This document shows, piece by piece, positions 1-11,935 of a stretch of 64,000 nt of DNA. The DNA lies in contig JANVFP010000021.1 of the NCBI GenBank assembly GCA_027919835.1, forward strand, positions 744,001 to 808,000. Direction: 5' to 3'. Below the pieces are notes generated by a model. The model did no database searches. It was not told where the DNA came from and saw only the letters and a list, made by a program, of their open reading frames with translations. The first letter of the stretch is position 1; each line of letters begins with the position of its first letter. The position numbers and the translations under genes were made by a program. This DNA comes from Lentinula raphanica (taxonomy: Eukaryota; Basidiomycota; Agaricomycetes; Agaricales; Omphalotaceae).

Positions 1-115
1 AGGCCATGGAGAATTCCGAGCTGTCACGCCTTTCCACACCTTTCTTCACCATACTAAGACGCGAAGCTTAGCCACTGTTTCTTCTTTAATCTTTCCATCC
101 ACGACTTCACCATCG

Positions 116-3100
116 ATGTCTATTAAACCTCCTCAACCCGCGCCCTCCTGGGACCATCGTCCCGAAGAAATAGGCACCATCATCAAGGACCTTATTGCGA
201 AGGATAGAGCACTCATGGTTCGCTTGTACCAGCCTACTTCAACGGGGATTGACTGAAAAGACGTATGCTCAGGACAAGGTTGCTGCTACTCCCGCAGCCG
301 AGTGTAATTTCGAATCGGTGTGTAATTGTGTCAACAATTCATTCTCTAGCACCAACCATTTCACCAGGTTTTTGTAAGGCATTTCATCGTTTGACCATCC
401 GAAAACCCATAGCCTTGCCTAGCTGGTCCTCTCTAAAGCAGAAACTGACTTCGATGCTGTCGCCGAGCCTCTCTCATTCTATCAGGTATGATTCGCAGTC
501 GCTGGGTCACAGTCATGATCTAATCGTTCCTCATCAAACAAGAACGTCTCTGCGGACAAAGCTCTGCGTGATGCCTCAAATGAAGCCGAAGTTCTAGTTC
601 GCGATTATGGTGTCGAAGCCTCTATGCGGATTGATATCTACCAAGCCAAAGTTGCGGCGGAAAAGAATATCAAAACATCTGGACAATGGGATAAACTCAG
701 CGGAGAGGAAAAGCGACTGGTGGAAAGGATGGTGTGTGAAACACATACGTTGCGCAATGATCTTTCTGCTAATTGGTTACACAGATTCTGGATGGTACTC
801 GTGCTGGGCTCGCTCTTTCGGAGGAGAAACGCATACAACTGACAGCATTGAAGAAGGAACTTTCTCAACTTTGCTTGGAGTTCAGTGTGAGCTTCGATGC
901 TATACTGTTCTATGACTGCGATGATTGATCAGATACTCAGAAAAATTTCAATGAGGAGGATGTATGCTCTTTTCTGATCTCATCCGCATGATGCTCACGG
1001 TCTATGTAGCAAAGGATCACCTTCACTGCAAAAGAACTCGATGGCGTCCCCAAAGATGTTGTTTCAGGCTACACAAAGCGTACCGAGGGCGAAGAAGAAG
1101 TTTACGACGCGACATACAAGACTCCTGATATCTTCCCGATCGTGAGGCAACTTCGAAAGTCCATTAGGATCAAAGCTGACTGTTGTCGTCGTAGTTCAAA
1201 TTTGCGAAAGACCCGGAAACTCGTCGAAAGGCATTTGAAGGACATGAATCTCGCTTGGAAATCAATGTCCCGATATTGAGCAAAGCTCTTGGTATACGTC
1301 GCCAACTTGCCAGTATCCTCGGTTACAAAACATGGTCGGTATTTTCTCCATTGGCAATACAGGACGTTGATCTCAACTCGCAATTTAGGGCTGACTATAT
1401 CACCGAAGTGAAAATGATCAAGAATGGAAAAGGAGTCGTCGATGTACATATAAAGCTTCGACTTATCATCGTTGCATTGTATCTCAAACTTCCTTTTCTA
1501 GTTCCTGAACGATCTCGAGGAGAAACTCCGTCCGGTCGGTATCAAGGACCGAGAAACCCTCCTTGCTCTGAAGAAGAAGGAACATGAAGAACTTGGCTTG
1601 CCTTTCGACGGCGAGTTCTATATCTGGGATTATCGCTACTACGACAGGAAATTCATTGAGAATTCTCTGGACCTTGACGATATGGTAGTCAAAGAATATT
1701 TCCCGGTCACGGTCGTAGTGCCCACCATTTTGGAAATCTACCAAAACCTACTTGGTGTGAGGTTCGAGGAATACAAGGGTACAACTTGGCATCCTGGTTT
1801 GTGTCCGTTTCAAGATATGCATTGCACATTACTCAAGCGCTATCGGACAGATGTTCAGCAATTCTCGGTTTGGGAGAAAGATAGCACGGATGAGTCTGGT
1901 TTCATAGGCTACTGTTACTTGGACTTGTATCCTCGTTGTGAGTCTGTCTTTCGTACATACACTGCATATCTCCTGGGGTCTGATTGTTTAACAACATAGC
2001 TGGTAAATACTCCCATGCTGCCGTATGGCCACTTCTGCCGGGTTATGACCGTCCAGATGGAAAGCGTAGCTATCCTATAGCGGCTATGGTTGCCAACCTC
2101 GCGAAACCCACACCCGATAAGCCAGCATTGATGAGACACGACGATGTTGTGACGTTTTTCCATGAAATGGGCCATGTCTTCCATGGCCTATTGAGCCACA
2201 CCAAGTTCTCTCGGTTCCACGGCACCAGGTGGGTTGCCTTTTTTGCTAGCAAGCCGACGTCTCAATAAAATATGACAGTGTGGCGCGCGACTTTGTGGAA
2301 GCACCTTCCCAAATGCTTGAGAACTGGTCAGTCTGATGCCTATAAGTAACGCCTAGTCTCTCCCTCTAAATGCGTGCGCCACAGGTGTTGGGAACCCAAG
2401 GTGTTGGAAAAGATGTCTAGTCATTACCAAACCAAGAAGCCTCTCTCTCCTGAGCTAATCACAAAACTTGTGAAGAGGTTAGTAACTAGTAACTCGAATC
2501 AGGCTTGCAAGTAATACTTACATCCCTCTTCGTAGTCGATATGTCAATGTCGGCTTATTCTACCTACGCCAAGTTTTCTTTGCAAAATTCGACATACAAG
2601 TGCATACTTCATCCGGTAAGTTCATGCTTGCACTCCGTCTGTGGTATCGTTTATTCATGCACCACAGAGGACCAAGACTACACTGCGCTCTGGAACTCAC
2701 TCAGGGAATCCATCTCATTGGTGAAATCAGGAAAGCCTGCTCCTGGTCAGGGTACGTCGATTCTAGACCCATTGTGGAAAAGAACATCTCACGATATCTC
2801 TACTCACGCAGGTACATTCGGTCATATCACTGGTGGTTACGATGCCGGTTATTATGGGTAAGAAACAGCTACCACTTTGTGGCTGTGATATACAACTCAC
2901 TCGTCTTTCTCCAGATACACATACTCGTTAGTATTTGCTGCGGATATGTACGGTGAGTAACTGCTCTCTGAACCGTTACAATTCATCGTAGTTGACTCCG
3001 GGATCGTTTTGGTTCCATAGCTACCGTTTTCAAGGCAGATCCTTTGGATCCCTCCCGAGGCAAGCGCTACCGCGACAAGATCCTTGTGCCTGGCGGAAGT

Positions 3101-3256
3101 CGTGAAGAGTTGGACTCGTTGAAGGTAATCTTTCATTGGCACACCCCCCACAAACTTGTCATTGACGCATTGTTTTAGGACTTCTTGGGGAGGGAACCAA
3201 ATAGCAAAGCGTTCTTGACTGAGTTGTTCGGCTCTCAGGAAACAGCTAAATTTTGA
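116..3256 (+). CDS. PRD1: M3-family zinc oligopeptidase (saccharolysin / thimet oligopeptidase type)
   Basis: Cytosolic or mitochondrial metallopeptidase that cleaves short peptides. The zinc site is visible in the exon ending near 2228: HEMGH (about 2161-2175) gives the two His ligands and the general-base Glu. After an intron, ARDFVEAPSQMLENW (about 2285-2325) gives the third ligand Glu. The C-terminal His/Tyr-rich block GTFGHITGGYDAGYYGYTYS (about 2812-2932) is typical of the family and is split by introns. The start at 116 (MSIKPPQPAP) opens the first frame that leads into the conserved body. The stop at 3254-3256 follows LFGSQETAKF. The coding sequence is interrupted by many short introns (for example near 2230, 2327, 2480, 2750, 2860). 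All key residues are present, so the gene looks intact. The exact N-terminal exon joins were not resolved. Confidence 0.9.
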
Positions 3257-3899
3257 AGATGAGTACTATACCTAGGCACGTCTCAAAGAGACTATCCATC
3301 GACCTTTTGTGGCTGGTCCTTCTGTTAAGATTGCTTGAGACCCATCGCTATCCCGAGATCTGAAACACAACCTGTTCATTGTGTTCACTCGATCTACATC
3401 CTTCTACATCCTGTCCCTAGCGCAACAATTCAAACCGCGTCGCCTGGCGGCGACCCCAAATCGGTGTGACTCCGATACATCATACAGAGGTCGAAGTGGG
3501 TCGGAGTAGGTCAGACTATCGGGAAGAACTTTTTCAAAACATGCGCGCTACTGCCTGACGCTCTATTCTATCGATCCTGAATTTGACTGCAGACGCGGCC
3601 TAGTTCCTGACCGAACTCCTTCGGTCTGAAATCAACTCGACGTTCGATGTGCGAAAGTTTCAAGCCTGTCCGAGTCCTATCATTCTACATACCGCCAGAC
3701 TTAAGAGAAATTGAATTGGAGCGCATGAACTTCACGCTCAAGGAACAAACTTTGTGTTTCACATTCGACGACAATTTTTCCGGAATCATTGATTTGGAAC
3801 CCCATAAAAGCCCCATCGGTTGTGCGTTCTGACCTTCACCAGACCAATCTCCTCCCACCTTTCACGCAGCCAGACGAAACTCACGATTGAAGTCGAAAT
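3257..3899. other. intergenic, 3' of the peptidase gene
   Basis: No gene supported. A 61-codon open frame at 3647-3832 shows no recognisable family. A TATA-like CATAAAAG at 3803-3810 lies about 90 nt before the ATG at 3900 and could serve the next gene. Confidence 0.5.
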
Positions 3900-4316
3900 A
3901 TGTCTCGCTGGACTCAACTATTTCAGTTTGGACTGGTATGCGCGTTAGTGTTCGCGTCCACAACGGGTGCTAGTCCCGTTCCTCAATCGCAGTACGTTCT
4001 GTTCTGGACATCATTCTGTATCCTTCCGCTTATGTTCTCTCTGTTCTCTGTTCCCCTCTTCTTGCCTATAAGGAACGACGCTGCTCTTCCGAGGGACGGA
4101 TTTGACTTCGAATGGTGTGAAAGATGCCTCAACCGCATCGGCGAAGAACGTGGAACAATTGAATGATTTCATAGTATGTCTCTGGAATGCTCTGCGGGAT
4201 GTGGCTCATCAAAATTGTAGAGACATGATACAACTTCGACGTCCCTTTCCATCTCTTATGATTGTTATGGATATTCGATCGCAGCTTCGTCTGTTGTGAT
4301 TTGTGAGGTCGGGTAG
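3900..4316 (+). CDS. putative small secreted protein (gene model uncertain)
   Basis: The ATG at 3900 opens MSRWTQLFQFGLVCALVFAS, a good signal peptide followed by a likely cleavage region TTGASPVPQS. Beyond it the structure is ambiguous. A donor GTACGT near 3992 and an acceptor ATAAG near 4072 join to a frame ending at 4166. Another frame downstream (TSNGVKDASTASAKNVEQLN, from 4102) looks more protein-like. With an intron GTATGT...TTGTAG (about 4174-4221) that frame stays open to a TAG at 4314-4316. I could not join this second frame to the signal peptide with a convincing donor. The mature product would be under 100 residues with few cysteines. No family recognised; it could be a broken gene or an untranslated transcript. 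Confidence 0.35.
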
Positions 4317-4733
4317 AAACGCGTCAGACAGATTTGAATATTTATTCTTCGAACAACTCCCCATTATTTAATTGAATGCAGACTTCCAGTTGAATTGAAG
4401 GAATGACTTGTACTTAGTAGGTCAAAATGGGTGTACTATGAGCCTGCAATAAATCCATGCTCTAGAGAAATGAGGGCTGGAGTACATTGAATTCTCACCA
4501 CCTCTGAGGAATGCAACGCGACGCGTTTACTAGAACGACTTTTCTTCTTGAACTATTGCGGCTGGCTACGCGTTTACTTGAAAGGCGCTGAAGTCGCGTG
4601 ACAATTGATGAAGTCATCGTGTCGCGTGGTGTCACATAATGTGACGCGCTTGTGACATACGCGTCTCTTTTGCTAGCTTTTGCTCCTCTTTGCTCTTTTA
4701 TCTTCACCACCACCACGTTTTTCTCCTATATTC
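4317..4733. other. intergenic, upstream of HUS1
   Basis: No gene seen. It contains clustered GACGCG/ACGCGT motifs (about 4506-4665), which resemble MluI cell-cycle boxes often found before S-phase and DNA-repair genes. That would suit HUS1 downstream, but the link is inference. Confidence 0.4.
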
Positions 4734-5934
4734 ATGCGGTTTCGTGCTGGGATAGAGAATGTAACTACACTCTTTCGTAAGTGAAATACAAACTTTTCCT
4801 GTCATTCACTCAATTTCTGCTGCGTTAAAGGGATCATACAATCTGTGGAAAAGCTGCAAAAGAAATGTATCATCAAGTTCACAGAGGACAATATGCACGT
4901 CATATGTAATAGCGATGCCAATGAGGGAGGCATCCAAGTCTGGTCGTAAGCTTCATTGCGATAATTTCTAGAAGGATTATACATTCATGGTTTCGCCCAG
5001 ACAAATCAAAATAGACTCAATATTCAACAGCTACCGCATCCAATCCAACTCCAATAACGAGATTACGGTCAATCTTTCATGCGAGGCTCTCATGGGAGCA
5101 CTCAAATCTGCGTCTACCTCTGCCGGCACATCAAATTCGACTTCAGGTTCGACTTACGAAACAGACGAAGTCATCGTCAAGCTTGCGAAAAAGAATGACC
5201 AGGCAGTGCTCAATTTGAGATAACTGGAACAACTCGTGCAGGCAGGAAAGTCAAGATTGAACATGATGTGAAGATCGAGGTTATGAAGCCTGCGGATGTT
5301 GCGAAATTGAACGAGCCGATGTGTCCTGAGCCCGACGTGCGTTCCCTTCAGTACATTTCATCTCCGAAAAACTAATCATCTTGTATGATTAGATCCATGT
5401 CCTCCTACCGTCTCTACAAAAGATACGGACGATCGTCGAACGGTTGCGTTCGATGTCAGATATCCTAGCCGTCCGGGCGAGCCACAATGGATGTTTACAA
5501 CTCTCAATCAACACAGAAAGTGTTAAGGTTGACACCGAATGGAAGAATTGCACCATTCCTCAAATGAGTTTTGTATCACATTTCGTTCACTCGGACTATA
5601 CCCATTTCACAACTTACTGACTATAACACTTTGCAGTGAGAGAAGGCGCTTCGCAAGACAGCGCCGATGATGATCCACCAGATCCAGAGCATTTGTTCTC
5701 CGTTCTGGTTTCGGTCAGGAGCTTTTTGAAGTTCCTGAGTAGCCATGTCGTATCAACGACTACGATAGCCTGTTCGTTTTCTGCAAACTCTCTTCGTTAC
5801 TGAACAAACCGCTGACGGTTGAGATAGGTGTTTGTCAGAATCATTGCTTGATTCTCTATGTCTATATAGGTGATGTCGCTGATGCTGGAGGCGTCTTGAC
5901 ATTTTATATCCCTGCCATCATCGATGATGAATGA
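4734..5934 (+). CDS. HUS1: HUS1 checkpoint clamp subunit (9-1-1 complex)
   Basis: Subunit of the PCNA-like Rad9-Hus1-Rad1 ring loaded at DNA damage to activate the ATR-type checkpoint. The first exon (4734-4776) encodes the typical N-terminus MRFRAGIENVTTLF. The next exon reads IIQSVEKLQKKCIIKFTED and HVICNSDANEGGIQVW. The third starts QIKIDSIFNSYRIQSN after a CAG acceptor near 5001. A later exon (from about 5396) carries HVLLPSLQKIRTIVERLRSM. The C-terminus is ADAGGVLTFYIPAIIDD, stop at 5932-5934. At least five short introns. The ends fit the known family length of about 300 residues. Convergent with SDHC. Confidence 0.88.
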
Positions 5935-6352
5935 TGGCCATACTTATCGTCTTATGTCGAGTCTATGCAACCCACTCTCTGCTTGCTGTTGTAGTATGCT
6001 CCCTGACATCACTAACTTATGTTTATTTATGCCGCGTTGACAACTTTGCTTGCAATTTTATGTAGCAAAGTAGGTGTTCAAAATGTCAGAACGACTGATC
6101 CGCAATGAATGCGACAAAGCTCGAAGTAGATGGACTGGAGTCTTTGGAAACGAAGAGGAACTTCGGCGGATGTTCTGAGTTGAATGTTCTCTGACCCACA
6201 TCGCTAATGGGTTGATTCTAGCTCTTCATCCTATGTAAGTGATGATGCAAGAACGAATGTTGCTATGAACATGATCCTTAGCTGGAACACAACCGTTTAA
6301 GAATGGATTTTACAAATTGCCATGACCTGTAGAATTCTGTGGCTGTATACAT
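5935..6352. other. intergenic between convergent HUS1 and SDHC
   Basis: 3'-flanking DNA of both genes. A 31-codon open frame near 6083 has no recognisable features. Nothing else seen. Confidence 0.5.
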
Positions 6353-7122
6353 TCACTGGAACATGAGATAAAGTGTAGAAAGCGCGGAAGCTCCAAGAAC
6401 AGCGTAACCGCTGGAATAGGCTCCTTTGACGGTCAAGACTGCATTGGAAATATAAGTGATAGCGGGGAAAGGTTGATTAGAGATACGCACATTTTCCCGA
6501 GTCCCAGAGCAAATGTCTGATCCCGTTGAAGGAATGGAAAGTAAAAGGAAGGGCCAAGATGAATTTGCCGGCGTATTTGACTGCATCAGGCAGACCACCG
6601 ACAAATTCAATCACATGTGTGCTGTCGAAGCTCCCTGGGGCTACAAGATACGCCAACGAGAAGCCGTATAGCACTGGGACAAATGAGTGCTATCAGTGAG
6701 AAGCAGAGAAAGTAATCGCCACGATGACGCACAGACACTAAGAGCTACTCCTGTGACACGGTTAAAGATTGATCCAATCCATGTGAGTTGAGGCTGGTAG
6801 ATGGTGAAGTGAGGGCTGGATGGTCGTTGCAAGCGCTGCTTGTTCAAGATGGTTGTCCCATCTTCAGGTTTCAATGATTGAGTCTGGACTGATCTACATG
6901 TTGAGGTATTGAGAATAAGCCCAATCAAGAGCGTTGACTTGGACGCATTTACCGCCTGACGATGATGCTGGAACGAATGGCGTTCTTCAGAGCATGGTTT
7001 CTGGCTGGGAAGCAAACAGCATAGGGTCAAATCAGGCCGTCGTAATTGAAGTAGATGCTACCTGAGGAGAAGGCGGCCTGTCTCAAAGACGGCGTTAGGC
7101 CAAGTGCGCGGGTAGAGAGCAT
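6353..7122 (-). CDS. SDH3: succinate dehydrogenase cytochrome b subunit (complex II, SdhC)
   Basis: Membrane anchor of mitochondrial complex II; it binds heme b and ubiquinone with SdhD. The start at 7122 gives [20 protein letters not shown], a typical mitochondrial presequence. An in-frame open extension reaches 7215 but lacks presequence character. The conserved entry motif [20 protein letters not shown] and then NRVTGVALS lie at about 6730-6830. The helix with the heme-ligand His reads [18 protein letters not shown] (about 6490-6545). The last helix [17 protein letters not shown] ends at the stop 6353-6355. About four short introns. Divergent from the PLK4-like gene, with 163 bp between the ATGs. 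Confidence 0.9.
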
Positions 7123-7285
7123 TGTGGTTGATGTCAGAGTGAAATAATCGGGGTCCCGGCTTTTTCCATGTTGGGCGCCTATCCGTGTTTCAATTATTAG
7201 CGCCCGTACTTCCATCCAACACTCTTTCGCCTGGGCCCTGCTGCCTTTTATCCTCTATCGTTTCTAGCTTTCTCTGTTTCCCGAG

Positions 7286-10200
7286 ATGAGCAGCATATAC
7301 TCTGCCTCCTCAAGTAATGACGACACCAGAAGTAGTAGGTCGTCTGCCGACGAATATGGGAAGGACGGGATACTTGTGAGTTGGTCTCAAGTGAATCTGC
7401 CTTGTACTTGTTTTCAAGGACCTCGCCGTTGTTAGAACTACGAAATTCTCGAACAAATCTTCAATGGCACTTTGTCTTCTGTGTATTGCGCTAGATGTAA
7501 GCGTGGAAGACTCAAAAATCGGTTCATCGCCCTCAAGAAGGTACTGTTGGCTCTGCGTCGTTCTGCACGAACCGATCCTCAAACAGAAAATTCTAGGTTC
7601 CGGTAGAAAGAGCACATTCGCTTTCTTCAGCATCACTGTATCAAACTCTATGCCATCCTTCTCTCGTCTCGTTGTTCTCGGCATTTGCTACCTCCAGCCA
7701 TCGATATCAGGTTTTAGAACTCTGTTCCGGTGGTTCTCTTGCTGATTTCTTGCGTATGCATGAAAATCATTCTATCAGTGAAGGGCAGACACGCACAGTC
7801 ATCAAAGCTGTCTTAGACGGTCTGGTCTATCTGAGGAAGAACTCTATCGTTCATCGCAATATCCATCACGAAAATATACTTTTGACTGAGCAGTGTAGGA
7901 TAGTGAGTATCTTTCCATCATGCCTTGCTTGTTTGCAGGATGAACTCCTTCGCAGAAAATTTCGAATCTAGACTTTGCAACCCGTCTTCCTTCTCAAGAT
8001 CATATTGTGATTGCTCTTCTCCCTCACACCGAATACGTTGCGCCGCAAGTATCTTTTCCACTGTATTCTTACTTCGTCATGAACAATTTCTGTAGTGAAA
8101 TCCTTTCACGAAGATCTTATGACTGTCGCGCCGATATCTGGTCTTTGGGCTGTCTCGTTTTCACCTGCTTAGTGGGACAAACGCCTTTCCATGTATGTTG
8201 ATTCAGGATCTGGTTTTGGCGCGCCATTAATGTCGGTTTCAGGGCCCTTCCATCGACGATATGTTCGAAAACATACTGCAAGGGCGTTATTCAAAACCGG
8301 CATTGATATCGACTCTGGCTGGGAATTTTATCTCAAACCTCATACAAGTGGTAAGATCTTCATCCGCATAACGGATTCTGGGTATAGCTGAGGATGAGAT
8401 TAGGATCCTGCTGATAGACCCGACCTCCCCTACATAACCTTCGATCCTTTTCTCGATTCACGACTACCAGACCTCCCTTTGAAACAGCCTAGTCTGCCCT
8501 CACAGGATTCTCAAACCAAGATCGCCAAAGAACACCCAATTCCATTCCGAGCACCAAGCTCGTTATTGAAGTCAAAAGCTTCAATTGAACTCACGCACAA
8601 GAACGCTAGACCACCCCTCCGCGAAATTCAGAATTCAGTTCTTAGACGTATCTTGACTGACGAAACCTCTTTCGGGGACAGACGCGCTGTCTCTGACCCT
8701 TGTACAAAGTCCGACACTGTTATCGGATATAGCAGTCGGCGACATGCATCGTTGGATATACCTTCTGAAACCCAGTCGACTAATCGTCCCGGGTTTTATG
8801 TCTCCTCATCTGGATCGTCGCGTTCTTCGCGTTCTTCCGACCATGACCTCGAGCCTGAAGAAGCTTGCGCACAAGCTATCGTCAATCGAGCTTGCTCGGA
8901 CTCGGTAGCGATATTCTACCAAGTTCGATCCGCGTCGTGCTGATTTCCTCTCTTCGTTTCAGGAATCTTCTGCTGAACAGCTGCCCATTGGGACAACCCG
9001 CCCGTCTGCTTTTAATACCTCTTTACTCTCTGCACAAACGCATAAAACGGCAAATGGTCAGATTACTATCTTGCCTTCTCGCTCGTTACTAGTCGACTTC
9101 CGCCAAGGTGAAAGGCGTAGAGGGAACCCTGGAACTGAGGTGTTCGTCGTTAGTCCTGATGGTAACAAGGTGTGTAGTTTTATTGGAGATGATTTCCTTT
9201 TCCATGATCTAACGTCTAACAGATTGACATATTTGCTGCTCCTCGGTTAAGTATACCTTCTTGTCTAACGGAGCCCGTATCGACTTACAGCGTTGAAACC
9301 TTACCACGAGAGTACTGGTCCCTATACAACAGAGCTGGAACACTTACTGTCCGACTCAAGCAACGGACCCCTCGAGTGCGTTCGTTCTTATCATATCCGC
9401 AATGAAACTGACTGCCGCAGATGACAATGCATGAACCATCGCTCAAGTGTACTTTGATGGCCAACTCTCCTCAAGCAGACATTGAGCTCTTGCTATCAGA
9501 TTCCGAAATTCGCAAAGATCCTCAAAGACAAACAGGCTCAAGTCCAGACAAGGACAAATTTCATATGCGACTTCGATATTCGCGGCAAATGCACCACCTA
9601 GAAATATCACAATGTGTGATGGGCCCTCAAGGGAAAGAATGGAAGAAACGAACACTCGAAGTTTCAAGTCTCGATCTGGACTCAGAAACTATGCTCACAA
9701 GTTTATCAAGTGTTGAGAAAGAAGGACTCTTCCGGTTATTGAAATTTGTGCGCGTCTGCGAAGCCATTGAAAAAGAAGAAGAAGAGGAGTTTGATTATCG
9801 ACCAGAGCACGAAATCACTCTCCGTGCGCACGCCCCAAGTCTGGAACCTAATTCGCTCAAACCCAAAGACATCCCAAAAACTAACCGTGTTGTCAGCAAC
9901 TCGCGTACGTTGGCGCAATCTCTCTCCGTGTCATCTGTCGACTTCAAACTTGCTCCTCGTCCTCCAAAATTCTCGTCGAAGCTCGGACGCGTGTCTCAAA
10001 ATAATCTTACATCCGAAAATGAAAAGCAGGAATCTCGGGAAGTAGATTACTCGACCAAAGCCTTGTCTCTGACTGCGTCTGATATCACACCTTCTTGGTA
10101 CCGAAATGGGTTTTCTACATCAGAAATTACTGCTCCCGGGCAACCACTTCAAACGCGGTTCATTCCATCTGCAGGGTGGTGCATTCGGTACCACTCTAAA

Positions 10201-10481
10201 GTATCTCAAGGTGGGCGATACAAAGTGATGTTTTTAGATGGAGAGGTTCTAGATATTGATGTGGACGAAGAGTGGGTGGAACATTTGGTTCCAGACTCGG
10301 ACGGTATTCCTCTTAAGCAGAGGTATGTACTGCTTGACTTCACATGTTCCTTTGCCCTAACCTCAATGACAGGCGTTCAATTCGTGAGAGCCACTCGCTA
10401 CGAAGCCTCAGTGAACGGATGAAGGTGTTCGACGAATTTGTGTCCATGTTCGATGCACCGAATCTGTCCCTACAGACATGA
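7286..10481 (+). CDS. PLK4/SAK-like protein, predicted pseudokinase with polo boxes
   Basis: Residues about 31-300 form a protein-kinase fold closest to Polo-like kinase 4. Seen: ALKK keeps the ATP-binding Lys (about residue 64); the segment before HPSLVSLF lacks the helix-C Glu; the catalytic loop is HRNIHHENILL (N153 where kinases have Asp); the DFG position reads ISNLDFATRL (N171-L-D); then EYVAPEIL and DIWSLGCLVFTCLVGQTPF, and DPADRPDLPYITF closes the C-lobe. A Ser-rich linker follows. Then come cryptic polo-box-like sequences with LKQRTPRMTM and KCTLMANSPQADIEL (about 9350-9490), and a C-terminal polo box GWCIRYHSKV...MFLDGEVLDIDVDEEWVE (10174-10290). This is the PLK4 domain order, not that of PLK1. 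About nine introns, all spliceable in frame, including a GC-AG intron at 8045-8095. The reading frame is intact, so it is not a decayed gene. Catalysis is unlikely; a scaffold or spindle-pole role is inference. Confidence 0.82.
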
Positions 10482-10745
10482 GCTAAAGAAGATGCTGATA
10501 GATGCTGATGTACTATGTATAAGGGTGTACCAATTTTGTAAATAGTGTCCCGTGTCGAAATCATAGAATCGTAAAAGACATCAACGATATCATTGCCACC
10601 ACCAAAAATAGGCTGCTGGAGAACACGGACGCTGCGTAAGCGTTGTTCGAAGACCCCGAGCTGGACGAATTGGTACTTGAGCTCCCACTGGAATGGATTC
10701 CGCGGTCAAAATGAGTGAACATCCCATTGGATTAGAGCAGAAGAC

Positions 10746-11935
10746 CTACGTAGTGAACACGCGCAGATAGTTGATTTCCCAGTATGCATTGTCGTAATTG
10801 CTTGCTGTTTGAACAAGAGATGTACAATTCGAAGCAACACTGCTGCAAGTCTCGTCGAAGACTGTAGTGTCGCCAGCAAAGGCACCGCATATATCGATAT
10901 ACTGTTCACCAGAGGAATGAATAGGAGAACAATTCATCCAACTTTATACGCACCAAGGTGATCGTCTGAGCTCCGAAAGCCGAGGTCGGTGAACAACCAC
11001 TAGCAGGATACCAGGCACTTGCAGTTGACCAAGAGCTTGGATCTGGCTCAGCCGATGAGAGATCGCTGGGAATGGAGCTTCGGTTGAAAAACCACATTGC
11101 GATACCCGAATCATCCCACAGAACTGCATAAACACCACCGTTGTTCTCGGCGAACCCAGCACCGAATGAATTCGATTGGTTGTCCTCAACAACACAGCCA
11201 GTGTTCTCATCCTCAGAGGGAACAACAGTGCAATTCGTTGACGTTGTCGTGCCAGTCTGATTTGACGTTGCAGAGCTGGACTGAACGCACGAGCTCGAAC
11301 CGGCGTGGAGGGAGTATTGATTGGTTGTAGCAAGATTCACGTTTTCGACCAAATCAATTTCGCCATTGGTAGGCCAGTCCTGTCCTTGTGTGAACAGAGA
11401 AGGCCATACCGAGCACTAAATATGCAGGTGAGTAACTTGACTCTGATAGTCAATGATAACATACACCATAAGGAATGTGAACCGCATCAAGCACAAGTAA
11501 ACTGCCGATGGTCATTGCATTATTGCTTTCGAGATAAACACTGTTTCGCCCAAATGTTGTATCTCCATTAGCGTCCGTGGTATTGTCAACCTTTATGATT
11601 ACATGTCCATTGGTGTCGACGTAGGTAAGATTATTGGAAACAGCGTCGGATTGCGAAAGGAAATGAACGTTTCCTACGAACTCATTGATGAATAGATGAT
11701 AGGGAGGGGGAATTGCACCATACCGAAATTGTTGTAATCTATGAGACTTTCATTATATTTGAAACCTGACAAACTACAGACGAAAAATGTCAATAGAGAT
11801 AGGAATCGACTGCAAGAGCACTCACAAATTAGAACCACTCAAGTTTTGAGAAAGCGTATAGGTCTGAGCAGAAGTCGTCATCAAATGTAATAGGAATTGC
11901 AGGATCAAAGCTAGTGAGGGAGTGGTCATGACCAT
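10746..11935 (-). CDS. secreted GH16 beta-glucanase (laminarinase / endo-1,3(4)-beta-glucanase type)
   Basis: Glycoside hydrolase family 16 enzyme, predicted to cut beta-1,3(4)-glucans of fungal or plant walls outside the cell. The start at 11935 opens a hydrophobic signal peptide (MVMTTPSLALILQFLLHLM), then TYTLSQNLSGSNL, the usual mature N-terminus. The active-site motif WPTNGEIDLVENVN (about 11340-11385) holds the nucleophile and acid/base Glu flanking the Asp. NTGCVVEDNQSNSFGAGFA and MWFFNRSSIPSDL follow. An intron (GTGCGT...GAACAG, about 10910-10959) joins AQTITL to YIDICGAFAGDTTVF. The stop is at 10746 after NYLRVFTT. About 300 residues, normal for the family, with no C-terminal anchor seen. 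A minus-strand TATAAA at 12001-12006 lies 66 nt before the ATG. Confidence 0.88.

Noticed and set aside
3647..3832. 61-codon open frame with its own ATG
   Set aside because: No homology, ends in the likely promoter of the next gene; chance length.
7286..10481. Reading the PLK4-like locus as a decayed pseudogene
   Set aside because: All exons join in frame, C-terminal polo-box motifs are preserved, and no premature stop is needed. Only catalytic residues are lost.
10706..11352. Overlapping open frames in the GH16 3' region as separate genes
   Set aside because: They are read-through of an intron; the spliced GH16 reading explains them.
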